Of a stretch of 64,000 bases of DNA, positions 8,471 to 16,104 are shown in pieces. The notes under the pieces are model-generated. The model was not told the DNA's origin, ran no database searches, and was given only the letters and a program-made list of their open reading frames with translations. A program made the translations under genes and the position numbers. Where the stretch lies: positions 1-64,000 of the IMG/VR virus record IMGVR_UViG_3300050821_006606, one strand, 5' to 3'. Source of the DNA: a virus. Each line of letters opens with the position of its first letter. Within the stretch, counting starts at the first letter, position 1.

Positions 8471-8757
8471 GGGCGCACCTCGAACTTGGTGGGAGCACGG
8501 ATCCTTAGTTTACTGGCTTCGCCTTCTGGGCTGATCAGATTAATCCAACGCGGCTCACGAAGCAGAACTTCCGTTGCATGTTTGGCGAAAGCGCCAGCAG
8601 AAGCCGCGAACATCTGTTGCATCCGCCATTGCCATTCGGTCGGAGGCCCGAACTGCTCTGCTTCCGGAGGCGCGGGATCGGGATCAATATCGTTGTTGAT
8701 CAGCAATTCCCGCAGGCGCTCGATCTCGGCTTTCAGCGCGATCGGATCATCGCTCAT
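8467..8757 (-). CDS. Hypothetical protein
   Basis: 96 residues with an N-terminal coiled-coil start (LKAEIERLRELLINNDIDPD) followed by a Pro-rich linker and a WQWRMQQMFAASAGAFAKHA helix. Overlaps both neighbours by 4 nt. Function unknown. Confidence 0.75.
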   Translation of the reverse strand: MSDDPIALKAEIERLRELLINNDIDPDPAPPEAEQFGPPTEWQWRMQQMFAASAGAFAKHATEVLLREPRWINLISPEGEASKLRIRAPTKFEVRP

Positions 8758-9005
8758 TTACGGGTGTAACCTTCCTCGAAAGGCTTCCGCGGCGACACAG
8801 ATTTGTAGCCGTCCGGATAGAGGACCGCATATCCGCCAACCTCCGCTCGGGCCATCATCCCTAGCTCAGTTGTCTGGAAGCGCTTTTCCACGCCATCAGG
8901 CGCCACGAACAATGCGATTGGCACACCGTTCTGGCCTCCATCGATCCGGACAATCGGTGTCGCCCGCACCACTTTATGGCTCTCGTATTCAGGCCAATCG
9001 CTCAT
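8754..9005 (-). CDS. Small conserved-looking phage protein
   Basis: 83 residues. The start at 9005 forms an ATGA overlap with the upstream stop; an in-frame ATG 23 codons earlier lies inside the glycosyltransferase gene and is unlikely. The body (PIALFVAPDGVEKRFQTTE, AEVGGYAVLYPDGYKS) is compact alpha/beta. I have the impression of having seen this sequence type in other tailed phages without an assigned role. Confidence 0.75.
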   Translation of the reverse strand: MSDWPEYESHKVVRATPIVRIDGGQNGVPIALFVAPDGVEKRFQTTELGMMARAEVGGYAVLYPDGYKSVSPRKPFEEGYTRK

Positions 9006-9802
9006 TCCGCTGCCTCCGCTTGCTGTTCCGTCAACCGGACGCATTCCCCTGTGTTCCAACAAGTTGACCGACATTCCTTAGAATAAAATCGGCATTTACC
9101 CTCTGGCGGCGCTGCTGCGGCCTTCTGGACCGGGATCGCGCTATCCCAGAGCCGGCCCTTCCATTGCTTGCGGCCAGAATGTGTGAACTCGATGCTCGGA
9201 TCGACCCAGATTTCGCCACCCATCTCGCGCCAGCGGTTGCACCAATCGAAGTCTTCACCCCACCAATAGTCTGTCCCGTAGGCGCCCATGCGGAAGATTT
9301 CAGCAATCCGGATGAAGCTCCCGTCGGGAAGCGCCTGCCGATAGGTCGGGCACGCCGCCGCCATCTTCTCCATGACGTGGCGCCTGATCCGTAGGAAACC
9401 CGTCGGAACGCGCAGAGCCTTGAACAGCCCACTCTTGGTTTGGATCAGATGCCCCTGGCTTTCATCCATGACGACAGGAAATTCCAAGGTCTCCTGCTTC
9501 TTCGGATAGGCGCCGGCCACGACATCTTCCGGATCCAGCAACATGCGCAACGGCGCCTCCGGGTCAGTCCAACCGACATCATCATCGAGGAAGAAAAGAT
9601 CGGTTGCTTCCGGGAATTCGCTCAGAAACTTGTGCACCAGGCGATTGCGCGCGCTCGCCAGATAGCAGTCGCCATTGATGTTGATCAGATTATGGGTGAC
9701 GCCAGCCGCCGTGAGCAAATTGCTGCTCGCGAAGAAGCTATAAAGAAATTCGACGGAAACGCTGTGCGAGACGCAGGGGATCGCGAAAACGGGCTGCATC
9801 AT
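9002..9802 (-). CDS. GT-A fold glycosyltransferase
   Basis: 266 residues. The N-terminal half shows a nucleotide-sugar-binding fold: VTHNLININGDCYLASARN, then FFLDDDVGW with the DDD motif at 73-75 that would hold Mn2+ and the sugar nucleotide. Later come GGEIWVDPSIEFTHSG and a WWGEDFDWCNRW acceptor-side motif. The Cys-rich end (CRFYSKECRSTCWNTGEC) is unusual. Phage enzymes of this type add sugars to virion proteins, DNA bases or host envelope glycans. The location between head genes favours a virion or host surface target. Substrate unknown. Confidence 0.85.
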   Translation of the reverse strand: MMQPVFAIPCVSHSVSVEFLYSFFASSNLLTAAGVTHNLININGDCYLASARNRLVHKFLSEFPEATDLFFLDDDVGWTDPEAPLRMLLDPEDVVAGAYPKKQETLEFPVVMDESQGHLIQTKSGLFKALRVPTGFLRIRRHVMEKMAAACPTYRQALPDGSFIRIAEIFRMGAYGTDYWWGEDFDWCNRWREMGGEIWVDPSIEFTHSGRKQWKGRLWDSAIPVQKAAAAPPEGKCRFYSKECRSTCWNTGECVRLTEQQAEAAE

Positions 9803-9863
9803 CCGATTCCTTTACAATGACCAGTGAACCGCCGTTACAGCGGCTCACCGGACATTGCAAATA

Positions 9864-10943
9864 TCAGGTGCCGGAAGTCAGGCCCAACGTCGACATCGCG
9901 GCCACATCATTGCCCTTGGCGGCCGGCTGGATGGTGGTCGTCGCGTCGGTGTTGCCAGCCTGGGTCGTGAAGTAGGCGATCTGGTAGCTTTCCACCGGTG
10001 GGGTGATCGCGGCGGAAGTGTTGTTCGCGAAATTCAGCGCCAGAGTGTTCGCCGCCGAGATGCGCGCACCAGCCAGCATAAGTCCAGTCGTGACGCTCGG
10101 CTTGGTCACGATGACCTTACCACCAGAGACCAGGCCAGTGACGGTGAAGGTCTGCTCGGCGGAGGTGTTCGCGGCGACCGAGACGGGCGTCAGGGTTTGG
10201 TTGAACACATCCATGATCGGCGCCGGCTGGAAGCCACTGGCCGAGGCGAAGGTATAAGTCTCGGCCGCCGTCGGCGTGATGGTCGAGCCAGTCAGGTTTG
10301 AGAACTGGATCGCCACCTGGTTCGTGCCCGAAGCCCGGGCATTGGTGATGATCAGACCCGCCTGCGCCGTGGGCTTGTTGACGATCACTGTCTGACCAGC
10401 GCTGACACCGGTGACGGTGAAGTACTGCTCCGACACGGTGTTGGAGGCCACTGACGCGGGCGAGAGGATCGCCGTGGTCTGCAAAGCGGCACCAATCGCG
10501 ATCGTCGCCCAGACCTGGGTGGAGGTCGGAGTGATCGCTGAGCCGGTCACGTTGCCGAGAGTAAGCTGAACGGTGTTCGCCGCGGAGACCCGCGCCGTGC
10601 CGACGATAAGGCCCGCCTGCGTGGTCGGTTTCACCATCGCCACCGCATCGGTCGCAAGCACACCGGTCACGGTGATGGACTGCTCAGCCGAGGAATTGGC
10701 CGCGACACTCGCCGGCGAGATAGAGTTGCCGTACGTGGTCACGTTCGCGACGGTCGAGAACATATTCCCGGCGGTGCCAGGCTGGACTTCCGGCGCCTGT
10801 CCGAAAAACCCGACCTTATCGACGGCCGACTTGCCAAGAGCGGTGCCTGGGCCGCCGCTAATGCCGTTGCCGTCCGAAAGCTGCCGGACATTGGAAGTCG
10901 TGGTGACCGTGCCAACCGTTACCGGTTCATTGCTGCCGCTCAT
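9864..10943 (-). CDS. Virion structural protein with three tandem beta-sandwich repeats
   Basis: 359 residues. After an 80-residue N-terminus containing KVGFFGQAPEVQPGTAGNM, a phrase typical of phage head or fibre proteins, three repeats of about 90 residues follow (starting near 75, 160 and 248). Each has S/TPxSVAxNxxxEQxxTVTG, a KPxxxxGL core and an ANTxxLxxxNxT strand. The look is of tandem Ig-like or decoration domains. It sits two genes from the coat protein, with an endonuclease gene in between, so a capsid decoration protein is the best guess. The start ATG overlaps the upstream stop. Confidence 0.8.
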   Translation of the reverse strand: MSGSNEPVTVGTVTTTSNVRQLSDGNGISGGPGTALGKSAVDKVGFFGQAPEVQPGTAGNMFSTVANVTTYGNSISPASVAANSSAEQSITVTGVLATDAVAMVKPTTQAGLIVGTARVSAANTVQLTLGNVTGSAITPTSTQVWATIAIGAALQTTAILSPASVASNTVSEQYFTVTGVSAGQTVIVNKPTAQAGLIITNARASGTNQVAIQFSNLTGSTITPTAAETYTFASASGFQPAPIMDVFNQTLTPVSVAANTSAEQTFTVTGLVSGGKVIVTKPSVTTGLMLAGARISAANTLALNFANNTSAAITPPVESYQIAYFTTQAGNTDATTTIQPAAKGNDVAAMSTLGLTSGT

Positions 10944-11323
10944 GCGAGTGCTCCTACTTCGACGGGCGTCATTGGGTAAGCGTCAGCCATCATCCAGTCA
11001 CGCCGCTGTCCCTGGATAATTTGCTTGTTCACGTCGGATGCGATCTGGCGAATGGCCGCTTCGCTCATCATTGGACCGAGGAACATCACCTTCCGGGTGT
11101 TCCGCACGGTCACGCCAACCTGCCAGAGCTCGTCCTTCGGCTTCTCAGTCGTCATCTTCGCCGCGATCTCAGGTGGGATCGGAGCGCCATTGGCCTCTTC
11201 CTCCATCTGAGATCGGAGGGCCGCCTGATACGCCGCGCTGTCGGCCCGCCGGCTCAGTTCACTGACGAACTGGCCGGAGGGGCGCCGAAGGCGCTGCTCG
11301 AAGCGTCGTTGCGCGCGGTTCAT
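10940..11323 (-). CDS. Hypothetical protein downstream of coat gene
   Basis: 127 residues. The N-terminus is basic (RAQRRFEQRLRRPSGQF) and the rest is mixed helix and strand (WQVGVTVRNTRKVMFLGP). Its first 65 bases overlap the 3' end of the endonuclease VII gene in another frame, which suggests that the endonuclease gene was inserted on top of an existing 5' region. Function unknown. Confidence 0.75.
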   Translation of the reverse strand: MNRAQRRFEQRLRRPSGQFVSELSRRADSAAYQAALRSQMEEEANGAPIPPEIAAKMTTEKPKDELWQVGVTVRNTRKVMFLGPMMSEAAIRQIASDVNKQIIQGQRRDWMMADAYPMTPVEVGALA

Positions 11324-11858
11324 CGCTCACCTCCAGCGAGTCGCGCTTCAGGTATTCGGTTAACCGGTCTTGCCCGATTGTTCGAAGCAAGATTTCGTAA
11401 CCGCCGACCCGAACATTGCAAGCGTGGCACAACAACCCACGAACGATGCCCGTCTCGTGGCAATGATCGATCGGCCAGTTCGCAGAGTATCCGCCTGGTA
11501 GCCGCGCCTGTCGGCCATTGCTGTGCCTGTGACCATGCTCGGTGGCACCACAAAGAGCGCACGCATTGCCTTGCTCGGCCAGCAGTGTCTCGTACTGAGC
11601 GGGCGTGAGGCCGTACTTGTATTTGATGTCTGCGTTCCGCCGATGGATCGCCGCCCGCTCTGGGTTGGCTTTTTGCCATTTCGCTGAATTTGCTGCCGTC
11701 TTCGCCCGATAAGTCGGGTTGCTCGCATAGATGGCTCGCACGCGCGCTGATTCGCATGTCTTGCAAGCACCTCTGCGCCATCCCTTGGATTTGTTCGTCA
11801 TCGTAAACGATGAAACTGGCAAATCCCGATGACATTTCGGGCACGCCCTGAGTTCCAT
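11259..11858 (-). CDS. Recombination endonuclease VII-like protein
   Basis: 199 residues with a GGGGGAAG Shine-Dalgarno before the ATG. Residues about 5-36 hold a zinc pair (CPKCHRD...CKTC). The core YGLTPAQYETLLAEQGNACA, CALCG, then PIDHCHETGIVRGLLCHACN matches the T4 endonuclease VII His-Me finger domain: two CxxC pairs hold zinc and DHCH holds the catalytic His. T4 endo VII resolves branched DNA before packaging, but copies like this one in head operons are often homing elements. The last 65 bases overlap the next gene. Confidence 0.88.
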   Translation of the reverse strand: MELRACPKCHRDLPVSSFTMTNKSKGWRRGACKTCESARVRAIYASNPTYRAKTAANSAKWQKANPERAAIHRRNADIKYKYGLTPAQYETLLAEQGNACALCGATEHGHRHSNGRQARLPGGYSANWPIDHCHETGIVRGLLCHACNVRVGGYEILLRTIGQDRLTEYLKRDSLEVSDEPRATTLRAAPSAPLRPVRQ

Positions 11859-11921
11859 ATACTTCCCCCACTCGAAAAATCGCAGGGGAAGTATAAACAG
11901 AGCGGATAGGGATGTCGCGCA

Positions 11922-13106
11922 TCAGTTCGTCAACCTGACGCCCAAGGAATTATAGAACATGGCCGTTCCAAATAATATGTCGATACGGCAAGGCGTAACG
12001 TCGTTCCACACGTCGTAAGCCCTGACGATGCGCATACTGATGTTGCGGAACATCTCCCGGGCCGCGAAGTCGACGCCGCCTGGCAGTTCCATGGGCACGA
12101 CCACGAGGCCGAAGGCGTCGCGGCAGAAGCCTATGTTCTGGAAGTAAGTGGTGTTCGCCGAACCGACGACAGTGATCGCCGCGCCGTTGGCGGGTGAGGC
12201 CGTCACGTTCTGATAGGCACCAGTGGTCGTGATCGCCGGGAAGATTTGCAGGGTGGCGTTGCCGCCAACATCCGAAGCCGCCACCGCCGTAAGGGTGAAT
12301 TGCTTCAGGGTGCCGGTCGAGAGGTAGTTTTGAGGGTTGACCTCATAAACGCCGGCCATGGTGAAGACATCACCGACGTTCAGCAGGCCCGACCGCGAAG
12401 CCGTCCAGCCGTTGGTGATGATCGAAGACCCGGTTTGGTTCGCGCCATTGACGAGCGGCGTGCCGCTGTAATTGCCGACGGTCTGTGCCTGGATATTCTG
12501 ATCCAGGTAGATTTCGAAGTTGGCGATCGCCGCCAGGAAGCCTTTCAGCGCTGGCTCAGCGACGGAACGGGTGAACAGGTTCGACACGCCATTCGCCAAT
12601 GACCAGTAAGCCGCCGGGTTGAGGATCAGCACGCGGCCGTCCTGTGGTGCGGCGTTTTCGTCGAGGCGCTGCCCAACAGCGGCGATCGACGCGAAACTGG
12701 CCGGCGGAGTGCCGGGCGTTCCGACCTCGTTCGAAAGCTGGCTGTAGAGGGCCAGCACATTGGTATCGATGGTGTTCGCCAGCGTTTCGGCCGCCGGCTT
12801 GCAGTACCGCTCGGAATACTCCTCGATCGTGAGGGTAAGTTCCTGCGAGGAAAACTGGAAATCGACGTGTGCCTGCGTCGAGATCGAGATCGACGTGGAT
12901 GGCTCCGTGATGTCCTGGATTTGCAGCGCCGGACCGAGAGTGACCGTGAAGCGGTTCGGTTTGCGCACCGTAAGTGTAGTGCCAATCTTCACGAACTGAT
13001 TCTCGAATTGGCGGTTGACTTTACCTGCCGCCACGAGATTATTGACCAATATTACAAGTGTTTCCTTAGTAATAAGGCTCGGAGTCAGAAGTGCATTGGC
13101 GGCCAT
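11922..13106 (-). CDS. Major capsid (coat) protein, P22 gp5-like
   Basis: 394 residues in the normal size range for this family. The N-terminus MAANALLTPSLITKETLVIL with KVNRQFENQFVKIGTTLTVRKP, the central SSQELTLTIEEYSERYCKPAAE, and the end (PGGVDFAAREMFRNISMRIV, ILFGTAMF) all follow the P22 coat protein pattern. About 420 copies would form a T=7 capsid in P22. It is preceded by AAAGGG about 7 nt from the ATG. The scaffold gene lies upstream, with a plus-strand homing endonuclease inserted between. Confidence 0.92.
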   Translation of the reverse strand: MAANALLTPSLITKETLVILVNNLVAAGKVNRQFENQFVKIGTTLTVRKPNRFTVTLGPALQIQDITEPSTSISISTQAHVDFQFSSQELTLTIEEYSERYCKPAAETLANTIDTNVLALYSQLSNEVGTPGTPPASFASIAAVGQRLDENAAPQDGRVLILNPAAYWSLANGVSNLFTRSVAEPALKGFLAAIANFEIYLDQNIQAQTVGNYSGTPLVNGANQTGSSIITNGWTASRSGLLNVGDVFTMAGVYEVNPQNYLSTGTLKQFTLTAVAASDVGGNATLQIFPAITTTGAYQNVTASPANGAAITVVGSANTTYFQNIGFCRDAFGLVVVPMELPGGVDFAAREMFRNISMRIVRAYDVWNDVTPCRIDILFGTAMFYNSLGVRLTN

Positions 13107-13256
13107 TTACTTACCCTTTACTAAGGTGAAGGCGATTGACGTTGAGGCGGTGGCGTGGTAACTGTTGTTCCGACGGGATAGGTCGGCCAACCGAACGTCC
13201 AGCCTCCGCACTGGGCTTCCCGTCATTACCTTGCGGTACAGATGCGGAGATGAGTC
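13107..13256. other. Intergenic stretch between coat gene and HNH gene
   Basis: 150 bases between two divergent starts. It carries the coat Shine-Dalgarno on the minus strand and GGAGATGAGTC before the HNH start on the plus strand. I see no convincing promoter, terminator or further gene. Confidence 0.5.
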
Positions 13257-14192
13257 ATGGACATTGAGGAAGAGTCTTCGACCGATTTTGGGCGCGTATT
13301 GCCGGCGCCGATGTCCGTTGCGGAATTGCGCAAAATCCTGCGTTACAACCCGAAAACCGGTGGAATGACATGGATAGTCTCGCCGGGACGCCGAGTTCGA
13401 GCAGGAGAGATCGCTGGAACAATCAATTCCGCTGGTTATTTGGTCGTCAAAATCAAAGGACGATTTTACAAGGGTCATCGCCTTGCATGGTTTCTTGCCA
13501 CTGAAGAATGGCCTGACCGGGCCCTTGAGATTGACCACATCAACGAGATCAAGGGCGACAATCGACTCTGTAATCTTCGGCTGGTCACTCGATCCGAAAA
13601 TCAGAAGAACATCGCCAGCAAGCGGACATGGAAGCCTAAGCCCAAGAGTGACGGGCCGATCCGGCGAGGACGTGGATTCCAAAGGCCGGCGCCGATGACG
13701 CAAGATGCTCTGAAAGCGATCCTTACTTACGATCGTGACACTGGGTTGCTTACTTGGTTGGCGTGTACGCCCTGTGGCCAAGGCGCTGTCCATCTCAAGG
13801 CGGGCACGACCGCTGGGTGCCGTAGCGTCTGGGGTTACATCGTTGTGCGCCTGAACAAAGTGCTCTATCCGGCACATCGCCTGATTTGGCTTTGGATGAC
13901 CGGCACGTGGCCGCCCGATATGATCGACCATGTGAATGGGATCAAAGACGACAACCGCTGGGAGAACCTGCGCCTCGCGACCAGCAGTCAGAACAATATC
14001 AATCGACGCTCGACTTTGCCGAACACCAGCGGCTACCGAGGTGTAACGCGGCATCGCGACAAATGGATTGCTCAAATCCACATCGAAGGCAGGAATACCG
14101 CGCTCGGCACTTTCGACACTGCTGAGGATGCCCGTGCGGCGTACGTCGAGGCGGCTCGCCTGCATCATGGCGAATTCGCGAGAACCGTCTGA
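13257..14192 (+). CDS. HNH homing endonuclease with duplicated HNH and AP2 DNA-binding domain
   Basis: 311 residues, on the strand opposite to all virion genes. Two HNH units are visible: HRLAWFLATEEWP...IDHINEIKGDNRLCNLR (about 75-120) and HRLIWLWMTGTWP...IDHVNGIKDDNRWENLR (about 205-245). The end (GYRGVTRHRDKWIAQIHIEG...LGTFDTAEDARAAY) is an AP2 domain. GGAGATGAGTC supplies the ribosome site. Such proteins cut at an intron-less or intergenic target and copy their gene into it. The double HNH in one chain is unusual and looks like an internal duplication of an HNH module. Confidence 0.92.
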   Translation: MDIEEESSTDFGRVLPAPMSVAELRKILRYNPKTGGMTWIVSPGRRVRAGEIAGTINSAGYLVVKIKGRFYKGHRLAWFLATEEWPDRALEIDHINEIKGDNRLCNLRLVTRSENQKNIASKRTWKPKPKSDGPIRRGRGFQRPAPMTQDALKAILTYDRDTGLLTWLACTPCGQGAVHLKAGTTAGCRSVWGYIVVRLNKVLYPAHRLIWLWMTGTWPPDMIDHVNGIKDDNRWENLRLATSSQNNINRRSTLPNTSGYRGVTRHRDKWIAQIHIEGRNTALGTFDTAEDARAAYVEAARLHHGEFARTV

Positions 14193-14386
14193 CCTGAGGG
14201 CGTGATTGCCCAACGCCGTGAACTCCTCTGGCCACGGCGGATGCCGCGGTCCTACGTGGTTGTGATCATGTTCGGTGGTCCTTTCCCGAGGCGTGCTCGG
14301 TGGTCCCGGACGTGCCGGTGGCAGGCGGTAGTGTCCCGGGTGTCCCGGTGGGTAGGCACGTTACCCGGCGCGTGGCCGGTGGGTCG
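14193..14386. other. GC-rich intergenic region with CGGTGG repeats
   Basis: No supported gene. The plus strand has at least five CGGTGG or CCGGTGG units, several inside CGGTGGTCC and CCGGGTGTCCCGG. They make overlapping short inverted repeats that could fold on either strand. On the minus strand it separates scaffold from the HNH insertion and the coat gene, so it may hold the downstream part of the homing insertion or a weak processing or attenuation site. Confidence 0.45.
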
Positions 14387-15610
14387 TCAGTGAATTTGGC
14401 TTGGCGGGAAGAACGGCGCGCGCTCCTGGCGCAACGCCTTCATCCGTCGTTCGGCGTAAGTAGCCATGTCAGGCTCGGCATCGGTCGTGTCGGCGCGGTT
14501 TTCGGTCGTGTCGATCGGCTCGATTGGCGCCGGCCGCGCTCGTCTCGGAGGATTGGCGATCCGTTCGGATATCCGGCCAAGCTCGATGAATTGTTCCGCG
14601 ACGTTGGGCATTGAGGCGATGCGAACCGATTCCTCGGGATCCTGCGCCAATTGGTAGGCGATGTCCGGACCATTCTCGATCAGCAGGATCGCTGCCGCCA
14701 TCGCATCGGTGATCGTAGGGCCGCCGTCGGCCGGCGCCTTCTTGGTCACCTCATCGAAGTCCGGGTATTTCTCGGTGGCCTTCTCGACCCTGGCGGTCCA
14801 GGTGTCATAGGTCTGCTTGACCGCTGCTTCATGCGCGACTCGCGCCTCTTCGTCAGCTTTGGCTTTGGCCTCAGCCTCTTCTGCTGCTTTCTTCTCGGCA
14901 TCGACCCGGGCGGCTTCCGCTGCCACGGCTTCTTGCTCGCGGTGGGCTTCCCGTTTGCCCCAGGCGACCATCGCCTCATCGTAGAGGTCTGGATTATCGA
15001 ACTCGTCCCTGGTCGGGCGAGGATCGGGCTTTGGCTCTTCCTTGGGAGCGGCGGCCTTCAGATCATCGAGGGTCTTCTGAGCCGCTTCGAGAGCTTCCCT
15101 GGCTTCCTTCGCCTCTTTGGCGGCGATGGCCGCTTTGCGGTTGGCCTCATTGACGGCCGTATCACGGGCGACATCGACGGCCTTCTGCCATGCCTCATCA
15201 CCAACCTGTGCCCGAGCGGCTTTCCAGGCGGCGTCGGCGGCGTCCTGCGCTTTCTTGCGCTCCTTCTGGATCGAACGCACCGCATAGGATGGCAGATCAT
15301 CCGGGATGGCGTCGAATTCGAGTTTGGGAGGCGTCTCCGGCTGATCATCCGGCTTGGCCTCGGTCTCAGGCTTGGCTGTCCCATCAGACTTGGGATCAGC
15401 GTCAGGCCCTGCCCCCTTCCTGGCGGCGGTCGCCGCTGCCAATTCTTCGGCCGTGATCTCCTTGGGCTTGCCTGCCGCTATGTCAGCCGGATCATTCGAG
15501 GCGGATTCGGGTGGCGTTGCGACCGGTGCCAGGGGCTGGTCGGTCGTCGCCGACAGCGGGATCGCTGTGCGTTCGATGATGTCTGGAGCACGAGAAGCTG
15601 CAAGCGCCAT
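14387..15610 (-). CDS. Scaffolding protein
   Basis: 407 residues, highly charged, with no hydrophobic core. Residues about 1-100 are Pro/Ala/Glu/Asp-rich, residues 110-290 are a long Ala/Glu/Lys coiled coil (KAAEEAEAKAKADEEARVAH), and the C-terminal 100 residues carry a basic end (YAERRMKALRQERAPFFPP), as expected for the coat-binding helix of P22-type scaffold. Position upstream of the coat gene fits. It would guide capsid assembly and leave before packaging. No protease motif was seen. Confidence 0.85.
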   Translation of the reverse strand: MALAASRAPDIIERTAIPLSATTDQPLAPVATPPESASNDPADIAAGKPKEITAEELAAATAARKGAGPDADPKSDGTAKPETEAKPDDQPETPPKLEFDAIPDDLPSYAVRSIQKERKKAQDAADAAWKAARAQVGDEAWQKAVDVARDTAVNEANRKAAIAAKEAKEAREALEAAQKTLDDLKAAAPKEEPKPDPRPTRDEFDNPDLYDEAMVAWGKREAHREQEAVAAEAARVDAEKKAAEEAEAKAKADEEARVAHEAAVKQTYDTWTARVEKATEKYPDFDEVTKKAPADGGPTITDAMAAAILLIENGPDIAYQLAQDPEESVRIASMPNVAEQFIELGRISERIANPPRRARPAPIEPIDTTENRADTTDAEPDMATYAERRMKALRQERAPFFPPSQIH

Positions 15611-15715
15611 GGGCGAGAGAAATCCCGATCAGATTGGATTCTGTCACCCGTGGAGGCGCTTCACGGTCAGCTTTCAAAGCGTGGTCTAACTCAATGGATT
15701 CTATGTCGTCAAGTC

Positions 15716-15743
15716 TTGCGATTGAGAGCGGCTGTGATATAGC
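15716..15743 (+). promoter_or_regulatory. Candidate sigma-70 promoter for the tRNA pair
   Basis: TTGCGA at 15716-15721 and TATAGC at 15738-15743 are separated by 16 bases, with the initiator-type tRNA beginning 12 bases after the -10 box. The match to TTGACA/TATAAT is partial. The region is opposite in direction to the flanking virion genes, so the tRNAs need their own promoter. Confidence 0.4.
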
Positions 15744-15754
15744 TCGCTCGCTGG

Positions 15755-15831
15755 TGCGGGATAGAGCAGTCCGGTAGCTCGCTTGGCTCATAACCAAGAG
15801 GTCGTCGGTTCAAATCCGGCTCTCGCTACCA
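15755..15831 (+). tRNA. tRNA-Met (CAT), initiator-like
   Basis: A full cloverleaf of 77 nt with encoded CCA. The anticodon CAT is at 15789-15791 in loop CTCATAA, closed by CTTGG/CCAAG. Two initiator marks are present: a mismatch at position 1-72 (T opposite T) and an A11:T24 pair in the D stem (GAGC/GCTC). The usual three G:C pairs next to the anticodon loop are only partly kept. It therefore looks like a phage-encoded formyl-methionine initiator or a close derivative, not an elongator. Confidence 0.88.
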
Positions 15832-16024
15832 GCGATCGCGATGGCGTTGATGGGTCGGCTATACGCCCTTGGTTAGCCGCACGGGATCAAGGGGAAGGCC
15901 GGCCCTAGCCGGGTGGAGCAAGGGGCCTGAAGTACTGTTACCGATAACAGCAGGACATGCATCGGGTTCTGCATTCGGCCCTAAGCAGCAGTGGGACCGG
16001 GAGTCTAAACCGGGTCGCGATTAT
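15832..16024 (+). other. Structured spacer between the two tRNA genes
   Basis: 193 bases with no open frame of note but several hairpins: CCGGC-CCTA-GCCGG (15899-15912), CTGTTA-CCGA-TAACAG (15935-15950), ATGCA..TGCAT (15957-15974) and GACCGG..CCGGGTC near 16010. An outer GGGCC/GGCCC pairing could enclose two of them as a three-way junction. It does not fit a tRNA model. It may be a processing spacer or a separate small RNA. Confidence 0.3.
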
Positions 16025-16100
16025 GCCGACGTAGCTCAATAGGTAGAGCGACTGCTTTGTAAGCTGTGGGTTAGGGGTTCAATTCCTCTCGTCGGCTCCA
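16025..16100 (+). tRNA. tRNA-Thr (TGT)
   Basis: 76 nt with a perfect 7 bp acceptor stem (GCCGACG/CGTCGGC), a GCTC/GAGC D stem, loop TTTGTAA with anticodon TGT reading ACA, T-loop TTCAATT and encoded CCA. The anticodon stem ACTGC/GCTGT has one T-T mismatch. It follows the initiator-like tRNA on the same strand and ends four bases before the converging NHL-protein gene. Confidence 0.9.
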
Positions 16101-16104
16101 CTTT

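Noticed and set aside
13107-14213. A 368-codon minus-strand frame antisense to the HNH/AP2 gene
   Set aside because: The plus-strand frame has clear double HNH and AP2 motifs and a Shine-Dalgarno; the antisense frame has no family features, so it is a shadow due to GC-rich third positions.
14651-15742. Long plus-strand frame antisense to the scaffold gene
   Set aside because: The product is Gly/Arg/Leu-rich without domains, whereas the opposite frame reads as a scaffold protein with coiled coil and basic tail.
15832-16024. A third tRNA or an amber-suppressor tRNA between the two tRNAs
   Set aside because: GAGTCTAAA forms a hairpin loop that superficially resembles an anticodon loop with CTA, but no acceptor or T arm can be built around it.
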